A stretch of DNA of 64,000 bases, from the IMG/VR virus record IMGVR_UViG_3300042691_014285, positions 16,208 through 80,207 of that record; one strand, written 5' to 3'. This DNA is from a virus. The translations under genes and the position numbers were made by a program. The notes under the pieces were generated by a model. The model was not told the DNA's origin. It saw only the letters and a program-made list of their open reading frames with translations, and ran no database searches. Shown here one piece after another: positions 29,105 to 37,995 of the stretch (position 1 is the first letter of the stretch; each line of letters starts with the position of its first letter).

Positions 29105-31138
29105 TTAATAGAGTTTAATCTCACAAGCATCTGTTGAGCAATACTGCTCTCCTTCAGCCTCAAGATTTTCTATTCCATCATAAATAGCAGACCAGTCAAT
29201 CTTACCAATTGTGCCTACATATGCGTTGTATTCTTCTCTTGAGATTTCGCTATATGGTTGCTGTGGATAAACCTTATCTCCCATTGGCAAGAAGGATACA
29301 GCCTTTAACTGGCCTTCGTACATATTTAATGCTGGAGCAACAAACTTCTTTTCAGTCTCTTTGTTAAATGAAAGTGTTACAGAAACACCATTATCTGACC
29401 AATACTTCTGGGCTGTTGCTGCTAGACCAATCTTCTCAAATAGGCTAACATGTTTTTCAGAACGCTTGTGTCCTGAAGCAACTGGGAAATATACTACTGA
29501 GGTATTTGCTGATACTAAGTCTGGTTCAATCTTATACCCTGCAGCTTTAAAAAGATGAAGCATTGGATCAGTATTTCCAAAACGTATAGCACGAAGATAA
29601 AACTCTCCTCCAGGTCCCCAGTGAACTCCAGGAGTTGCACCAGAAAGTAGTGACACTGATCCTGATGGCTTGACCGTTGTTACACGAACTGATTCACGAA
29701 CACATAGCCACTCTGAATATTGATGATCATAATGACGAATCTTTTTGTATCCTTCATCCATCCATTCACGAGTTGTTGGAAGTCCATATGTGTCTGCAAA
29801 TGATGCAATACCTGTCAATGAGGTTCCAATGCGACGATTACGTTGCATAATACCGTTTGTTTGTGGCCAGTGTGTTGGAAGAAGCGTTACAGTCTTTCCA
29901 TAAAGGTACGCAAATTTCAACGTCTTGAGGAAGTCCTCCTTGGATTCATGACGATTTAAGTGCACTTCTACAAGTGTACAAAGTTCGTATGATTCCAATG
30001 GCTGCTCCGCACAAGGGTTGAAGCCCATAATGCGACTGTCCTTATAATCAGGAGCATCCGCAAGACGGCCATAATCACGGGCAACATCAAGCCAGATAAA
30101 ACCTGGCTCTCCATTGTCTGCAATTAAATCTACATAGTCTTCATATTTTGTTCCAACTGTTGCTGAAATAGAGTTGTTTGACATCCATGCCCAACCTGGC
30201 TTTTCTGGATCATATGAGTTACGTTCTGGAAATACTTCTGGATTCTTAAGATTAATAAATCCATTATCTTCTGCAGTACCAAGTGCAAGAGTAGCAGAAC
30301 GACGAACATTTCCTGATACCACACAGGTACCAATAAGATTAATAATATCAACAATAGCACGGCTATCTAAGAACTCTCCTGCTCTAGAGCCAATTACATT
30401 GCGAATACGTGTATGGAGATCAATGAGTGGTGCTGGACCGCTTGCAACGCCTCCAAAGCCCTTAATAGGGGCACCTAGTGGACGGATAAGGTCATAGTTA
30501 AAAAGCTGAATTGATTGATTTTGGCGTAAAAATGAGTTAATCAAGATACGAACTGATTCAACCCAGCCTTCACGAGTATCAGGAATATCATATGTTGATT
30601 CTGGCTCTGTTGGTGCGTAGATTGCCATTTTCTTATCTTGGCCAAGAGTATCAAAGCCAACTCCAATACCTAGCATTAATGCATCCATTACCCAAGCAAA
30701 TAATGCACCAGGATCATTGCGGTCAAGGTCTCTAGTTGAAACCATTGCACAATTTTGGAGGGATGAAGAGTTGCGCTTTTCCATAGTCATTGGTGTACCA
30801 AATGCCCAAAGACCACGACCTGGAGGAGTCCACTTTAATTCAAACATTCTTTGAAAGGCTTCCTGTGCAGACTTCTGTGCTTTATTATCATTCCATGGTA
30901 GACGATTATCTTTAGCATGATTCTTTTGAACTGAATACATACCCTCAATTACACGGCGACAAACCTCATGCCAGCGTTCTTTTGTTCCATCTTCTTTAAC
31001 ACGAGAATATGTACGAATAAATGTTATCTCTCCCAATGAATTGGACCCTGCATCTGAAAATCCAAATGGAGCTGGAGTAAACTGATATTTATTTACAAAC
31101 TCTTCTGATAAACGAAACGAAAATACACTTTCTGACAT
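29105..31138 (-). CDS. nrdJ: Class II (adenosylcobalamin-dependent) ribonucleotide reductase
   Basis: The 677-residue protein reduces ribonucleoside triphosphates to deoxy forms for phage DNA synthesis. The residues match the monomeric Lactobacillus-type enzyme: redox pair C130 (in SLQNCAMVS) and C387 (SYELCTLVE), thiyl cysteine C376 within NPCAEQ (N374, E378), and a C-terminal C667-x4-C672 pair for reduction by thioredoxin. The spacing C376 to C387 is 11, as in the Lactobacillus enzyme (C408/C419). It needs no oxygen and no small subunit. It stands between the fibre genes and the head genes instead of in a replication module. Ribosome site GAAAGG. Confidence 0.94.
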   Translation of the reverse strand: MSESVFSFRLSEEFVNKYQFTPAPFGFSDAGSNSLGEITFIRTYSRVKEDGTKERWHEVCRRVIEGMYSVQKNHAKDNRLPWNDNKAQKSAQEAFQRMFELKWTPPGRGLWAFGTPMTMEKRNSSSLQNCAMVSTRDLDRNDPGALFAWVMDALMLGIGVGFDTLGQDKKMAIYAPTEPESTYDIPDTREGWVESVRILINSFLRQNQSIQLFNYDLIRPLGAPIKGFGGVASGPAPLIDLHTRIRNVIGSRAGEFLDSRAIVDIINLIGTCVVSGNVRRSATLALGTAEDNGFINLKNPEVFPERNSYDPEKPGWAWMSNNSISATVGTKYEDYVDLIADNGEPGFIWLDVARDYGRLADAPDYKDSRIMGFNPCAEQPLESYELCTLVEVHLNRHESKEDFLKTLKFAYLYGKTVTLLPTHWPQTNGIMQRNRRIGTSLTGIASFADTYGLPTTREWMDEGYKKIRHYDHQYSEWLCVRESVRVTTVKPSGSVSLLSGATPGVHWGPGGEFYLRAIRFGNTDPMLHLFKAAGYKIEPDLVSANTSVVYFPVASGHKRSEKHVSLFEKIGLAATAQKYWSDNGVSVTLSFNKETEKKFVAPALNMYEGQLKAVSFLPMGDKVYPQQPYSEISREEYNAYVGTIGKIDWSAIYDGIENLEAEGEQYCSTDACEIKLY

Positions 31139-31199
31139 TTTTATATACCTTTCAAAGTAAAATTAACGGAGTGCTTTATGTTCTCTAAAGCAGTACTTA

Positions 31200-31208
31200 A
31201 GTATAACA
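31200..31208 (-). promoter_or_regulatory. Extended -10 promoter of reductase gene
   Basis: TGTTATACT lies 61 bases upstream of the reductase ATG and directly behind the terminator of the preceding fibre gene. The leader of about 55 bases shows no obvious riboswitch fold; a cobalamin riboswitch would not fit in this length. Confidence 0.6.
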
Positions 31209-31210
31209 CA

Positions 31211-31245
31211 CTTTAAAAAGAAAAACACGCTCATAAAGAGCGTGT
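31211..31245 (-). terminator. Rho-independent terminator after large tail fibre gene
   Basis: ACACGCTC, a five-base loop and GAGCGTGT form an eight-base-pair stem followed by TTTTCTTTTT on the minus strand. It ends the fibre transcript before the reductase promoter. Confidence 0.9.
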
Positions 31246-31287
31246 AAATCTTTAGTATAGAGTTAGTACTCTATTATTTAATAAGTA

Positions 31288-34233
31288 CTATGCTTTTATA
31301 TCTCCAGATAGTAACCATGCATCTGTTGCTACCTTTGTAAGTGTAGCAGATGAGTAGAGTGCTCTTAGAGTATTTCCTGGTGCTGCATAGATTGTTACTC
31401 CAGCTGCTGCTACAAAGTTTGCTCCACCTGCTCCAGATGATTGCCAGAAACTAATTGATGTTCCTACTGGAAAAGCAGTTGTTGCCATAGTTGGAACCGT
31501 TACTGCATATGCTCCTGAAATTTGAATTAACTGATCTCTCAGAGCAAGCCCACCTGTTGATAAGTTGTAGGCTGCTCCAATTGTAGTTGTTGTAGTTGTT
31601 AGTGATGGTACACCAGCTTTTGTCTGAGTACCGTCTGTAAACGCTACACCTGAAGCAGAGGCTGTAATTAAACCTGATGCTGTAACTGCTGCTGCATTTA
31701 CAGTGCCTGTGAATGTTGGTGATGCTAGAGGTGCTTTATTTCCAAGTGCAGTTGTAATGGTTGCTGCGTAGTTTGCATCATCACCAAGTGCTGCTGCGAG
31801 TTCATCAAGAGTGTTAAGTGCTGCTGGTGCACCAGTTGTTAAAATAGCAAGTTCTTGCTGAACGAAACTTGTTGTAGCAACTTGTGTTGTATTAGTTCCA
31901 GTTGCTGCAAGTGGTGCAGTTGGTGTTCCAGTAAGAGCTGGAGATGCTAATGGTGCCTTAAGTCCTAGGTCTGTAGTAAGACCTGAAATTTTAGACTGAG
32001 CAATTCCTGCTGCTGAAGCAATATCTCCATCAACAATTGTTCCATCTGCAATCATTCCTGATGTAACAGTTCCTGCTGGAAGAGTTACAGTGCCTGTAAA
32101 TGTAGGTGATGCAAGTGGAGCCTTAAGAGCAAGTGCTGTTGATGTAGCATCTGAAATTGGCTTAAGTGCATCTGATGTATTGTCTGCGTTACCAAGGCCA
32201 ACCATAGACTTGGTTACACCAGAAACGGTGCCAGTAAATGTTGGTGAGGCAATTGGGGCTTTAAGATCAAGTGCTGCTTGTGTAGCGCTTGATATTGGTT
32301 TTAGAGAATCTGTTGTGTTGTCAACGTTAGCAAGACCTACCATTGTCTTAGTTATACCAGCAACGGTGCCAGTAAATGTTGGAGATTCAAGTGTAGCGTA
32401 ACCTGAAATTAGTGCTCCTGTAGGTATTGTAACTGTTCCTGTAAATGTTGGTGAGGCAATTGGGGCACGTAGACCAAGAGCAGTTTGTGTTGCTGTTGAA
32501 ACTGGCTTTGCAGTATCTGCTGTGTTATCAACGTTTCCAAGACCTACGTGTGCTTTTGTAACACCAGAAACTGTTCCTGTAAATGTTGGTGAAGCTAGTG
32601 GAGCATATGTAGATGCTGCTGTAGAAGATGCAAGCTTAAGATCAAGCTGTGTTTGTGTAGCAGTTGAGATTGGTTTGTTTGCGTCTGTTGTGTTATCAAC
32701 ATTTCCAAGGCCAACGTGTGCTTTTGTAACACCAGCAACTGTTCCTGTGAATGTTGGAGAAGAAAGTGGAGCGTATGTTGTGCTAGCAGCTACTGCTCCA
32801 AGCTTTGAAGCAAGTTGTGTTTGAATATTTTCAGTTAATCCATCAAGGTATCCAATTTCAGTATTAGATACTGAACCAACAGTTAATGATGTTGCTTCAA
32901 GTGCACCAACTGCAAGGTCATCAAGTGATCCTTGTCCAAAATTAACAGTAGTTGTTGGTGCATCAGCAACTCCCTTAAACAGTTTCCATTTTGCATCAGA
33001 TGAGTCCTTTACAAAACCTTGATGTTTAGCTGTTCCATCGTTGTATGAGCCTACAAAACCAATATCTACAAGGTTGGCAGCATTACCACTACCAAGATAA
33101 ATTACTGGGTCTTCAACTGTAAGATTTGTTGTGTTTACAGTTGCACTTGTTCCAGAAACTGTTAAGTTACCGTCAACAATTAAATCATTGCTAACTGTAA
33201 GGTTGACTGCAGTTGCTGTACCAGTTAATGCTGGGCTAGCAAGAGGTGCCTTAAGATCAAGTGCTGTTTGTGTAGCGGTTGAAACTGGCTTTGCTGCATC
33301 TGAAGTATTATTTACATCTGCAAGTCCAACATGTGCCTTTGTTACACCGCTTACAGTTCCAGTAAATGTTGGGGATGCGATAGGTGCTTTAAGGTCAAGC
33401 GCTGCTTGTGTGGCTGTTGAGATTTGCTTATTTGCGTCTGATGTATCGTCTACGCTTGTAAGGCCAACCATTGCTTTTGTAATACCAGATACAGTTCCTG
33501 TAAATGTTGGGGAAGCAATTGTGGCTCTAAGATTAATTTGATTTTGAACATTAGCTGAAAGTCCATTAAGGTATCCAATTTCAGTATCGTCAACGTTTGC
33601 AACTTTTGCCTGGAATGCTGTTGCATCAACGGCAAGTGAAATTGTGTTTCCAGGATCACTGTATGTCTTTAAAAGACCATTTCCAGCAACTATAGCAGTG
33701 TCAATAGCATCCTGTGAAAGTTCTGCAATGTCTGCTGAGTTTGCCTTTAAATTCAGTGCAGTCTGTGTAGCTGTAGAAACAGGCTTATCAGCATCTGATG
33801 TATTGTCAACATTTCCAAGACCAACATCTCCCTTTACCAATCCTGCTGGAGATGTAATAGTTTTATTTGTTAAAGTTTGTGTTCCTGTTGTTGTAACTAA
33901 AAGTGAAGTATCTGCAATACCGTGGATGGCTGTTGTATCTGCTTGGTGGTTTGAAAGGTTTGTGGCAACTGTTGTAAAGAAAGCTGGATCATCGCCAATT
34001 GCTGCTGCAAGCTCATCAAGAGAGTTGAGTAGTCCTGGCGCACCTGCAATTGTTGTAGCAAGGTCAACGAAGTATGCTAGGTTTACCCAGTGGTTTACTC
34101 CATCACCAATCTTAAATTTATTTGTGTCTGACTCATAACCAATTTCACCTATTGCTAGAATTGGCCCATTTCCACTATTTGTAGAGATCCACTGCGCTGC
34201 AGTGCCTCTACGTTGTTGCATTCTTGTTGCCAT
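31288..34233 (-). CDS. Long repetitive tail fibre with Mtd-like N-terminus
   Basis: The protein has 981 residues. Residues 1-55 (MATRMQQRRGTAAQWIST then GEIGYESDTNKFKIGDG) match the N-terminal virion-attachment domain found in phage fibres such as the Bordetella major tropism determinant. The rest holds more than a dozen repeats of the fibre type SPTFTGTVSGVTKAHVGLGN then VDNT(S/T)DA.KP.STATQ. The C-terminus (LYSSATLTKVATDAWLLSGD) looks like a short tip domain. It probably forms a trimeric receptor-binding side fibre. Ribosome site GGAGGAG; own promoter and terminator. Confidence 0.88.
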   Translation of the reverse strand: MATRMQQRRGTAAQWISTNSGNGPILAIGEIGYESDTNKFKIGDGVNHWVNLAYFVDLATTIAGAPGLLNSLDELAAAIGDDPAFFTTVATNLSNHQADTTAIHGIADTSLLVTTTGTQTLTNKTITSPAGLVKGDVGLGNVDNTSDADKPVSTATQTALNLKANSADIAELSQDAIDTAIVAGNGLLKTYSDPGNTISLAVDATAFQAKVANVDDTEIGYLNGLSANVQNQINLRATIASPTFTGTVSGITKAMVGLTSVDDTSDANKQISTATQAALDLKAPIASPTFTGTVSGVTKAHVGLADVNNTSDAAKPVSTATQTALDLKAPLASPALTGTATAVNLTVSNDLIVDGNLTVSGTSATVNTTNLTVEDPVIYLGSGNAANLVDIGFVGSYNDGTAKHQGFVKDSSDAKWKLFKGVADAPTTTVNFGQGSLDDLAVGALEATSLTVGSVSNTEIGYLDGLTENIQTQLASKLGAVAASTTYAPLSSPTFTGTVAGVTKAHVGLGNVDNTTDANKPISTATQTQLDLKLASSTAASTYAPLASPTFTGTVSGVTKAHVGLGNVDNTADTAKPVSTATQTALGLRAPIASPTFTGTVTIPTGALISGYATLESPTFTGTVAGITKTMVGLANVDNTTDSLKPISSATQAALDLKAPIASPTFTGTVSGVTKSMVGLGNADNTSDALKPISDATSTALALKAPLASPTFTGTVTLPAGTVTSGMIADGTIVDGDIASAAGIAQSKISGLTTDLGLKAPLASPALTGTPTAPLAATGTNTTQVATTSFVQQELAILTTGAPAALNTLDELAAALGDDANYAATITTALGNKAPLASPTFTGTVNAAAVTASGLITASASGVAFTDGTQTKAGVPSLTTTTTTIGAAYNLSTGGLALRDQLIQISGAYAVTVPTMATTAFPVGTSISFWQSSGAGGANFVAAAGVTIYAAPGNTLRALYSSATLTKVATDAWLLSGDIKA

Positions 34234-34263
34234 TTACTTGCTCCTCCAGGTATCAGTAGTAAT

Positions 34264-34272
34264 ATTATAACA
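34264..34272 (-). promoter_or_regulatory. Extended -10 promoter of long fibre gene
   Basis: TGTTATAAT lies 31 bases before the fibre ATG, with GGAGGAG between. It separates the long fibre from the two fibre genes upstream. Confidence 0.6.
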
Positions 34273-34276
34273 GATT

Positions 34277-34729
34277 TTAATTGAAGTTATCAATTGAACT
34301 TCCGCCATCCCACGTTTCTGTGAATACAGTAGTATTGTATGCACCAGTTTCTATTAGTGCCCCCACTGTGTCATATGATCCACCCTCAATAAATATACTT
34401 GCAAGCATACCATTTCCATCAATAGATGTATCGTGAATATGCTCCTGCAATAATTCTGCATCTGCCATATTTGCTAAAGCAGCCCACTGATTATTATAAT
34501 AAACATGTACTCTGTTATAAACAGTATCGTAGTACAACTGTCCATTTGTTGGACTTGCAGGAGCTGTTGATGATACAGCCATACCTCCTGTTAATGAATC
34601 TACGTACTCCTTAGTTGCTGCATGTGTTGCAATAGTAGGAGTTCCTACTGTTACCGCACCGCCGAAAGTTCCACCAAGGCCAACGATTATGCCATTCTTG
34701 ACTTTAAAATCTTTGTTAACCGTTGACAC
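34277..34729 (-). CDS. Short tail fibre protein sharing the TVNKDFKVKNG module
   Basis: The protein has 150 residues with a GTG start and an AAAGGAG ribosome site. The N-terminus STVNKDFKVKNGIIV is shared with the 655-residue fibre upstream, suggesting a common attachment point. The motif THAATKEYVDSLTGG and 'PTNGQLYYDTVYNRVHVYYN' are typical of fibre and tip proteins. It may be a shorter decoy, a chaperone-like partner or a remnant of a duplicated fibre. Confidence 0.7.
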   Translation of the reverse strand: MSTVNKDFKVKNGIIVGLGGTFGGAVTVGTPTIATHAATKEYVDSLTGGMAVSSTAPASPTNGQLYYDTVYNRVHVYYNNQWAALANMADAELLQEHIHDTSIDGNGMLASIFIEGGSYDTVGALIETGAYNTTVFTETWDGGSSIDNFN

Positions 34730-34749
34730 TTGGTTTCTCCTTTGTTAGA

Positions 34750-36717
34750 TTACTTTAGTAGTGTTCCAACAACAGTGACTGTTGAGGAGTTGTTAGCAGT
34801 AGTTACTAGAAGTTGTACATTTGATCCGCTGACGCCTGCTGATATAGTCATCGCTGAACCATTTGTTCCAATTGTTCCATACTCTGTTATTGCAATATTG
34901 TCAGCTGTATCAAGTGTTAATAAAACCTTTGATATTTCTGTATGGACTCCATAAGCGGTCTTAACCAAGAACTCTGCTGAACGATAGTCTGCCTTAGCAA
35001 AAGCGTATGCTACATTTGAAGCACTTGCTGTTGGTACAGAAATTGTTGCAGCTACCTGAGTTGCAAGAGAGTTGATATCAACTTCTGTAAAGTTTGGAAC
35101 AACTGCTTCAAGAGCAGTTACTGCACGAGCATTTGTGAAGTACTTATTTGTACCTTCTGCAAGGTCAGTTGTTGTAGAATCTGCTACACCGTTTTCTGCG
35201 GTAATAACAAGACCTGTACCTGAACCAGTGATTGTAATGTTAGTCTTTGTAGCACTAGTCAAAAGATCTGCTGCTGAAGACTTGGCACGAGCATCTGTGA
35301 AGTATAGGCTTCCTGATTCTGCTACATCAGAAGTAACAAGTGCATCTGCGTGAGCAATTGCAGCTGCTTGTGCAGCGTTAGCCTTTGAAGTAGCGTCAGC
35401 TGCTGCTGTAGAAACTGATGCAGCATCTCCAGAAACTCTTAGTGCTGCTTCTGCAGCAACCTTTGAAGTAGCATCTGCAGCTGCAGTTGATACTGAGGCT
35501 GCATCTCCAGAAACTCTTAGTGCTGCTTCTGCTGCTACCTTAGATGTTGCATCTGAGGCTGCGGTGCTGACTGATGCAGCATCACCTGATACTCTAAGTG
35601 CTGCTTCTGAAGCAACCTTTGCTGTTGCATCGGCTGATGCTGTTGCCTCTGCTGCTGTCTGGGCTGCGTCTGCTTCTGCCTTAGCAAATGCTGTTGTAGC
35701 AATCTGAGTTGTATCAGTATTTGCTGCTGCAGTCGGTGCTGTTGGTACACCAGTAAGCGCTGGTGAAGCAAGTGGGGCTTTTGTTCCCAAAGCTGTTGTA
35801 ATAGTTGTTGTGTAATTAGCGTCATCATTAATTGCTGCTGCTAATTCATTTAATGTATTAAGAAGTGCTGGTGCACCATCAACAAGATTATCTACTGCGG
35901 TTCCAATTGCTGTGTTGCGGTTTGTAACTTCTGTTGCAATTGCTGCTGAGATTGCTGATGCACTTGCTGACGCTGCTGCGTCAATTGCTTCCGTCTTGGC
36001 AGTTGCTACGTTTGCAGTAGTTGCAAGAAGAGCCGTGTTTGCAATTCCATGAACGTTTGTTGTGTCTGATTCGTGTGAAGAAAGTGCTGCTGCAGCTGTT
36101 GCCTCTGCTGCTGCTTGAGCGGCGTTGGCCTTAGATGTTGCATCTGCTGATGCAGTTGCTACTGAGGCTGAGTCGCCTGATACTCTAAGTGCTGCTTCTG
36201 CAGCGACTTTAGATGTAGCGTCTGATGCTGCTGTTGCTTCTGCTGCAGTTTTAGCTGCTGCTGCTGCACCGTATGCGTCATAAGTATTTGCTGTTACAGA
36301 TACTGCACCTGTTGAATCATTATATGAAAGACCAGTTCCAACATTGTTTCCAATGGCATCTTGTGCTCTTTCATCTGTGAAGTAAAGGTTTGTTCCTTCT
36401 GCAAGATCTGCAGTGTCATGGTTTGAAAGGCTTGAAACTGTTCCAGTTACGTCACCTGTTACGTTGCCTGTTAAATTACCAGTTACGTTACCTGTTAAGG
36501 CTGCTGTAACTGTTCCTGCTGCAAAGTTACCATTAGCATCACGCTTTACAACTGTGTTTGCAGTGTTAGCAGATGTTGATGTACCGCCAATAAGACCAAC
36601 TATGTAGTCTTGATCTGCTTGCTTCTTTGTAAGAATGTCAAAATTGTTGACTGTAGCTGTTGTACCTTCAACAATGAGCCCATTCTTTACCTTAAAGTCT
36701 TTATTTACTGTTGCCAT
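34750..36717 (-). CDS. Ala-rich coiled-coil tail fibre
   Basis: The protein has 655 residues. Residues 1-35 hold the shared TVNKDFKVKNGLIV module. The middle is Ala-rich coiled coil with tandem repeats of ADATSKVAAEAALRVSGDAA, at least five copies. It also has two copies of a SSLSNHDTADLAEGTNLYFTD type linker found in phage fibres. It probably forms a long trimeric shaft. AAGGAGATAAG precedes the ATG. Confidence 0.8.
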   Translation of the reverse strand: MATVNKDFKVKNGLIVEGTTATVNNFDILTKKQADQDYIVGLIGGTSTSANTANTVVKRDANGNFAAGTVTAALTGNVTGNLTGNVTGDVTGTVSSLSNHDTADLAEGTNLYFTDERAQDAIGNNVGTGLSYNDSTGAVSVTANTYDAYGAAAAAKTAAEATAASDATSKVAAEAALRVSGDSASVATASADATSKANAAQAAAEATAAAALSSHESDTTNVHGIANTALLATTANVATAKTEAIDAAASASASAISAAIATEVTNRNTAIGTAVDNLVDGAPALLNTLNELAAAINDDANYTTTITTALGTKAPLASPALTGVPTAPTAAANTDTTQIATTAFAKAEADAAQTAAEATASADATAKVASEAALRVSGDAASVSTAASDATSKVAAEAALRVSGDAASVSTAAADATSKVAAEAALRVSGDAASVSTAAADATSKANAAQAAAIAHADALVTSDVAESGSLYFTDARAKSSAADLLTSATKTNITITGSGTGLVITAENGVADSTTTDLAEGTNKYFTNARAVTALEAVVPNFTEVDINSLATQVAATISVPTASASNVAYAFAKADYRSAEFLVKTAYGVHTEISKVLLTLDTADNIAITEYGTIGTNGSAMTISAGVSGSNVQLLVTTANNSSTVTVVGTLLK

Positions 36718-36735
36718 TTCTTATCTCCTTGTTGG

Positions 36736-37182
36736 TTAAGCCTTTAAACCCATACGAGCAAATCGTACGGTTATAGGCGTAATACCCACCACTGGCGTTA
36801 CAGAAATATTTACTGTATCCGCCACCCTAGAGACGCTAATGGTGCCAATGTTCCCATCGTTGTCTATTGTTCCATATTCGCTGACGTTTACATTTGTACC
36901 GTCAACAAGTATTGTTAATTCTGTTGCATAAAATTTATTATCTCCAGCAGATGTCTTCTTTATAGAGATTAAGTATTTAACCATTCTCCAGACTGTACCG
37001 TCAAAGTTGTCAATTACTGTTGCATTCTGAATGTCTGAAATAGTATTTTCATTGTTACCAGAAGTACCTAGGTCTGTTGCCTGTGCTGCTGTTGAATCAA
37101 TTAGGTTTTCGTAGTCCGTTTGTGATGGACGATCACCTGTTTGAAATGTGGTTTTTACTGTGCTAAGCGGTAGTCTGGACAT
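36736..37182 (-). CDS. Fibre-associated small structural protein
   Basis: The 148-residue protein begins MSRLPLSTVKTTFQTGDRPS. The C-terminal half (TISVSRVADTVNISVTPVVG) is beta-rich and resembles the tip domain of the 655-residue fibre (VQLLVTTANNSSTVTVVGTL). The mRNA is probably leaderless: TGATATAAT ends six bases before the ATG. It could be an independent tip or attachment subunit. Confidence 0.65.
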   Translation of the reverse strand: MSRLPLSTVKTTFQTGDRPSQTDYENLIDSTAAQATDLGTSGNNENTISDIQNATVIDNFDGTVWRMVKYLISIKKTSAGDNKFYATELTILVDGTNVNVSEYGTIDNDGNIGTISVSRVADTVNISVTPVVGITPITVRFARMGLKA

Positions 37183-37188
37183 ATGCCC

Positions 37189-37197
37189 ATTATATCA
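37189..37197 (-). promoter_or_regulatory. Leaderless promoter TGATATAAT
   Basis: The extended -10 box is separated from the ATG by six bases and there is no ribosome site, the arrangement of actinobacterial leaderless transcripts. Confidence 0.7.
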
Positions 37198-37205
37198 TAT
37201 TTATA

Positions 37206-37430
37206 TCAAAGTATATAGTTACTAAAGCCAATAATTTGCAACGGGATTGGTACAACAGTAGATAAACCACTAGCCTCAATCCGTATTGCTGTTAATCTAA
37301 TTCTAAAGGGTAAAACAGAGTTAATTGTAACATTTTTACTTGGTGCCCTGACAGATGCTTTTATTGAAAGATCTTGTTCAATTCTTTTTGTAAATACTGG
37401 CTGCTTGTCATAAATCTTAACATTAGCCAT
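37206..37430 (-). CDS. Small beta-rich structural protein
   Basis: The protein has 74 residues, MANVKIYDKQPVFTKRIEQD at the start. It is translationally coupled to the upstream gene by an overlapping stop/start. No known domain. Its place between fibre-accessory genes suggests a virion or fibre-assembly role. Confidence 0.55.
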   Translation of the reverse strand: MANVKIYDKQPVFTKRIEQDLSIKASVRAPSKNVTINSVLPFRIRLTAIRIEASGLSTVVPIPLQIIGFSNYIL

Positions 37431-37843
37431 TATGCAGTCACATCTTCAAGGACAATAAGTTTGCCTTGAGCTACCGTCCAAACTATTGCATCTTGCGGTA
37501 AAGAAACCTCAATATCAAAAATATCATTTGTTCGTAGTGTTGCAGTTTGTGCTGGTGATAATGAAACAGTAAACTCACCATCTAGATCATCTGCATCTTG
37601 AATTGGAACTAAGGTTAAAAGAAGTGTTGCTGTGTCTGTTATTTCTCCAGGAACAACTGGTGTTGTAGTAGGACGCTTGATCTGCATAGAAATATTCCAG
37701 TCAGGAATTTCCAATGGTACTTTTGCATCATCTGTTAAATAAACCTTAAATGCTGCACTATCTCCCTTGACAAAAGTCCAATTAACGAATGGTGGAGCTT
37801 CTCCAATATCGTATGTAGACGCTTGTCCTCTATATGTAGCCAT
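37430..37843 (-). CDS. Fibre accessory protein, paralog of the gene at 48.4-48.8 kb
   Basis: The protein has 137 residues from MATYRGQASTYDIGEAPPFV. The frame is open for 39 further codons upstream, but the TGGTATAAT box ends six bases before this ATG, so the shorter leaderless form is preferred. WTFVKGDSAAFKVYLTDD aligns with WTVVRGDSSTLAVQFLQDD of the second copy, and both end with VWTxxxG..xVL.D(V/I)T. Pfam-like BppU/baseplate N-terminal folds have this look, but I did not identify the family with certainty. Confidence 0.65.
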   Translation of the reverse strand: MATYRGQASTYDIGEAPPFVNWTFVKGDSAAFKVYLTDDAKVPLEIPDWNISMQIKRPTTTPVVPGEITDTATLLLTLVPIQDADDLDGEFTVSLSPAQTATLRTNDIFDIEVSLPQDAIVWTVAQGKLIVLEDVTA

Positions 37844-37849
37844 TTTTAT

Positions 37850-37858
37850 ATTATACCA
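37850..37858 (-). promoter_or_regulatory. Leaderless promoter TGGTATAAT
   Basis: This extended -10 box, six bases before ATG at 37843, corrects the gene start. It faces away from the lysozyme promoter 60 bases further on. Confidence 0.7.
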
Positions 37859-37914
37859 CGATGAAAATAAGAAATTAAGAGATTTAAAATAATTTAAATA
37901 AATATCACAAAAAC

Positions 37915-37987
37915 TTGCTTTTTGGGGAATTTGGATGCTATACTTAGAGAGTGCTACCAACTGGTAGCATCTTTAGTCTCTAGGAGG
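37915..37987 (+). promoter_or_regulatory. Lysozyme promoter with inverted repeat in the leader
   Basis: TTGCTT, an 18-base spacer ending TGC and TATACT form a clear promoter. Eight bases downstream the leader has the inverted repeat GCTACC-AACT-GGTAGC (37953-37968), which may be an operator or an RNA hairpin. AGGAGG follows at 37982-37987, nine bases before ATG. Confidence 0.75.
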
Positions 37988-37995
37988 TTATTATT

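Noticed and set aside
31139-31210. Cobalamin riboswitch before the reductase gene
   Set aside because: The leader is only about 55 bases and has no B12-box-like sequence.
31288-34233. Diversity-generating retroelement because of the Mtd-like N-terminus
   Set aside because: No reverse transcriptase, template repeat or adenine-biased variable region was seen in the window.
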